From Streptomyces sp. NBC_00539 (lineage in GTDB: Bacteria; Actinomycetota; Actinomycetes; Streptomycetales; Streptomycetaceae): a stretch of DNA of 64,000 nucleotides. Position 1 is the first letter of the stretch. Each line of letters starts with the position of its first letter. Position numbers and translations under genes: made by a program. The stretch lies in NCBI RefSeq assembly GCF_036346105.1, contig NZ_CP107812.1, forward strand, positions 186,001 to 250,000. The letters are read 5' to 3'. The notes beneath the pieces are model-generated. The model ran no database searches. It had not been told where the DNA came from and saw only the letters and a list, made by a program, of their open reading frames with translations. Below, piece after piece: positions 63,437-64,000 of this stretch.

Positions 63437-64000
63437 TCAGGGAGTGCCGAACCAGCGTTCCAGCGCCATGGGCAGGTCGTGGTGGCTGCCGGGCGCCGCC
63501 CAGGCCACGTACCCGTCGGGGCGGATCAGCAGGGCCGTGGTGTCGCGCAGTTCCCCGTCCTGCGGGTTGCCGCGCGGCCTGGCGGTGACGATGTCGACCC
63601 GGTCGGCCCAGGCCGTGGCGCGCTGACGCAGCCGCGGGTTGTCCGCGAGGTCGAGGAGCACCCCGCGGGCGGGGTGCAGCAGCTGCGTGCTGGAGGTGGC
63701 GGGGCCCGGGCCGGCCAGCTCCAGGTGCGGCATGCGCCGGCCCAGCAGCGGGTGGGTGCCCTTGCCGACGTCGTAGGCGATCTCCAGACCGCTGACCATG
63801 GCGGCGAGGTGGCGCGCCACGTCCTCGTACGCCATGAGTTCCCCGAGGGTGTCGCGCAGCGGCTGCACCTCGGCGCCGCTGAGGAACAGCAGTCCCTGGG
63901 CGCGGGTGTTCATCAGCAGCCGGCGGCCGACGGGGTGCCGCTCGTCGTGGTAGGTGTCGAGCAGGGCGGCCGGGGCGTCGCCGCGGGCCACGGCGGCGAG
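63437..64000 (-). CDS. FAD-dependent aromatic polyketide hydroxylase, C-terminal part (PgaE/JadH-like, partial)
   Basis: Only the last 187 or so residues are in the window; the N-terminal FAD domain lies beyond the right edge. The visible part starts in the substrate domain (LLDTYHDERHPVGRRLL) and contains the thioredoxin-like C-terminal domain with LLIRPDGYVAW and the ending ALERWFG, the same endings as the oxygenase half of the fusion at 55144-57528. In angucycline clusters this position holds the PgaE/JadH/UrdE C12 hydroxylase. The frame is open to the edge. Confidence 0.9.
   Translation of the reverse strand, partial: LAAVARGDAPAALLDTYHDERHPVGRRLLMNTRAQGLLFLSGAEVQPLRDTLGELMAYEDVARHLAAMVSGLEIAYDVGKGTHPLLGRRMPHLELAGPGPATSSTQLLHPARGVLLDLADNPRLRQRATAWADRVDIVTARPRGNPQDGELRDTTALLIRPDGYVAWAAPGSHHDLPMALERWFGTP

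Overview
The window is high-GC DNA with strong third-position G/C bias, overlapping ATGA/GTGA start-stop junctions, several SARP-type activators and Streptomyces-type biosynthetic genes. It almost certainly comes from a Streptomyces or close relative, and nearly all of it is specialised-metabolite DNA. Three product types sit side by side.

(1) 0-17 kb is a reduced (type I) polyketide and deoxysugar region. A type I PKS gene runs off the left edge and begins with a KSQ-AT-ACP loading module, in which the KS cysteine is replaced by Gln. A P450 lies upstream of it. A divergent operon encodes a macrolide-type glycosyltransferase, a second P450, a 3,4-ketoisomerase, a 3-aminotransferase, RmlA, RmlB, an RmlC-like epimerase, a type II thioesterase, a 2,3-dehydratase and a 3-ketoreductase. 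An ABC-F protein at 17-18.6 kb is a likely ribosome-protection self-resistance gene. These genes point to a glycosylated macrolide-like product.

(2) 18.7-38.5 kb mixes regulation, precursor supply and an incomplete aromatic polyketide set. It has a small monooxygenase, an aromatase/cyclase, three SARP activators, crotonyl-CoA carboxylase/reductase, a malonyl-CoA synthetase with a thioesterase, glutamate dehydrogenase, a KS-alpha/CLF pair, and a SAM-cycle cassette (MetF, adenosine kinase, MetK).

(3) 38.5-48.6 kb holds an indigoidine-type synthetase (A domain with inserted oxidase, then T and TE). Next to it are PRPP synthetase, an old-yellow-enzyme reductase, a pseudouridine-5'-phosphate-glycosidase-like C-glycosylating enzyme, a 77-residue tautomerase, an EamA exporter, a uracil phosphoribosyltransferase and a TrpF-like barrel lacking the catalytic Cys. 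This resembles the minimycin/indigoidine C-nucleoside logic but carries extra enzymes and no visible HAD phosphatase. It is the best candidate for something undescribed.

(4) 48.8-64 kb is an angucycline-type type II PKS locus read leftward. It runs PgaE/JadH-like hydroxylase (cut by the right edge), TetR, TcmI-type cyclase, KS-alpha, CLF, ACP, ketoreductase, aromatase, and a PgaM-like oxygenase-reductase fusion. A support operon follows: MFS exporter, free ACP, Sfp-type PPTase, malonyltransferase, carboxylase epsilon subunit, NDP-hexose 3-dehydratase, SnoaL-like protein and a small unknown protein. From 30.85 kb to the right edge every gene is on the minus strand.

Several perfect GC-rich hairpins divide the locus into transcription units. 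Pairs or triplets of TCGA-type heptamers spaced 11 bp apart lie upstream of several operons and may be SARP operators. No tRNA, rRNA, CRISPR array, transposase or integrase was recognised. Whether the macrolide, aromatic and C-nucleoside parts make one hybrid product or several co-regulated ones cannot be decided from sequence alone.
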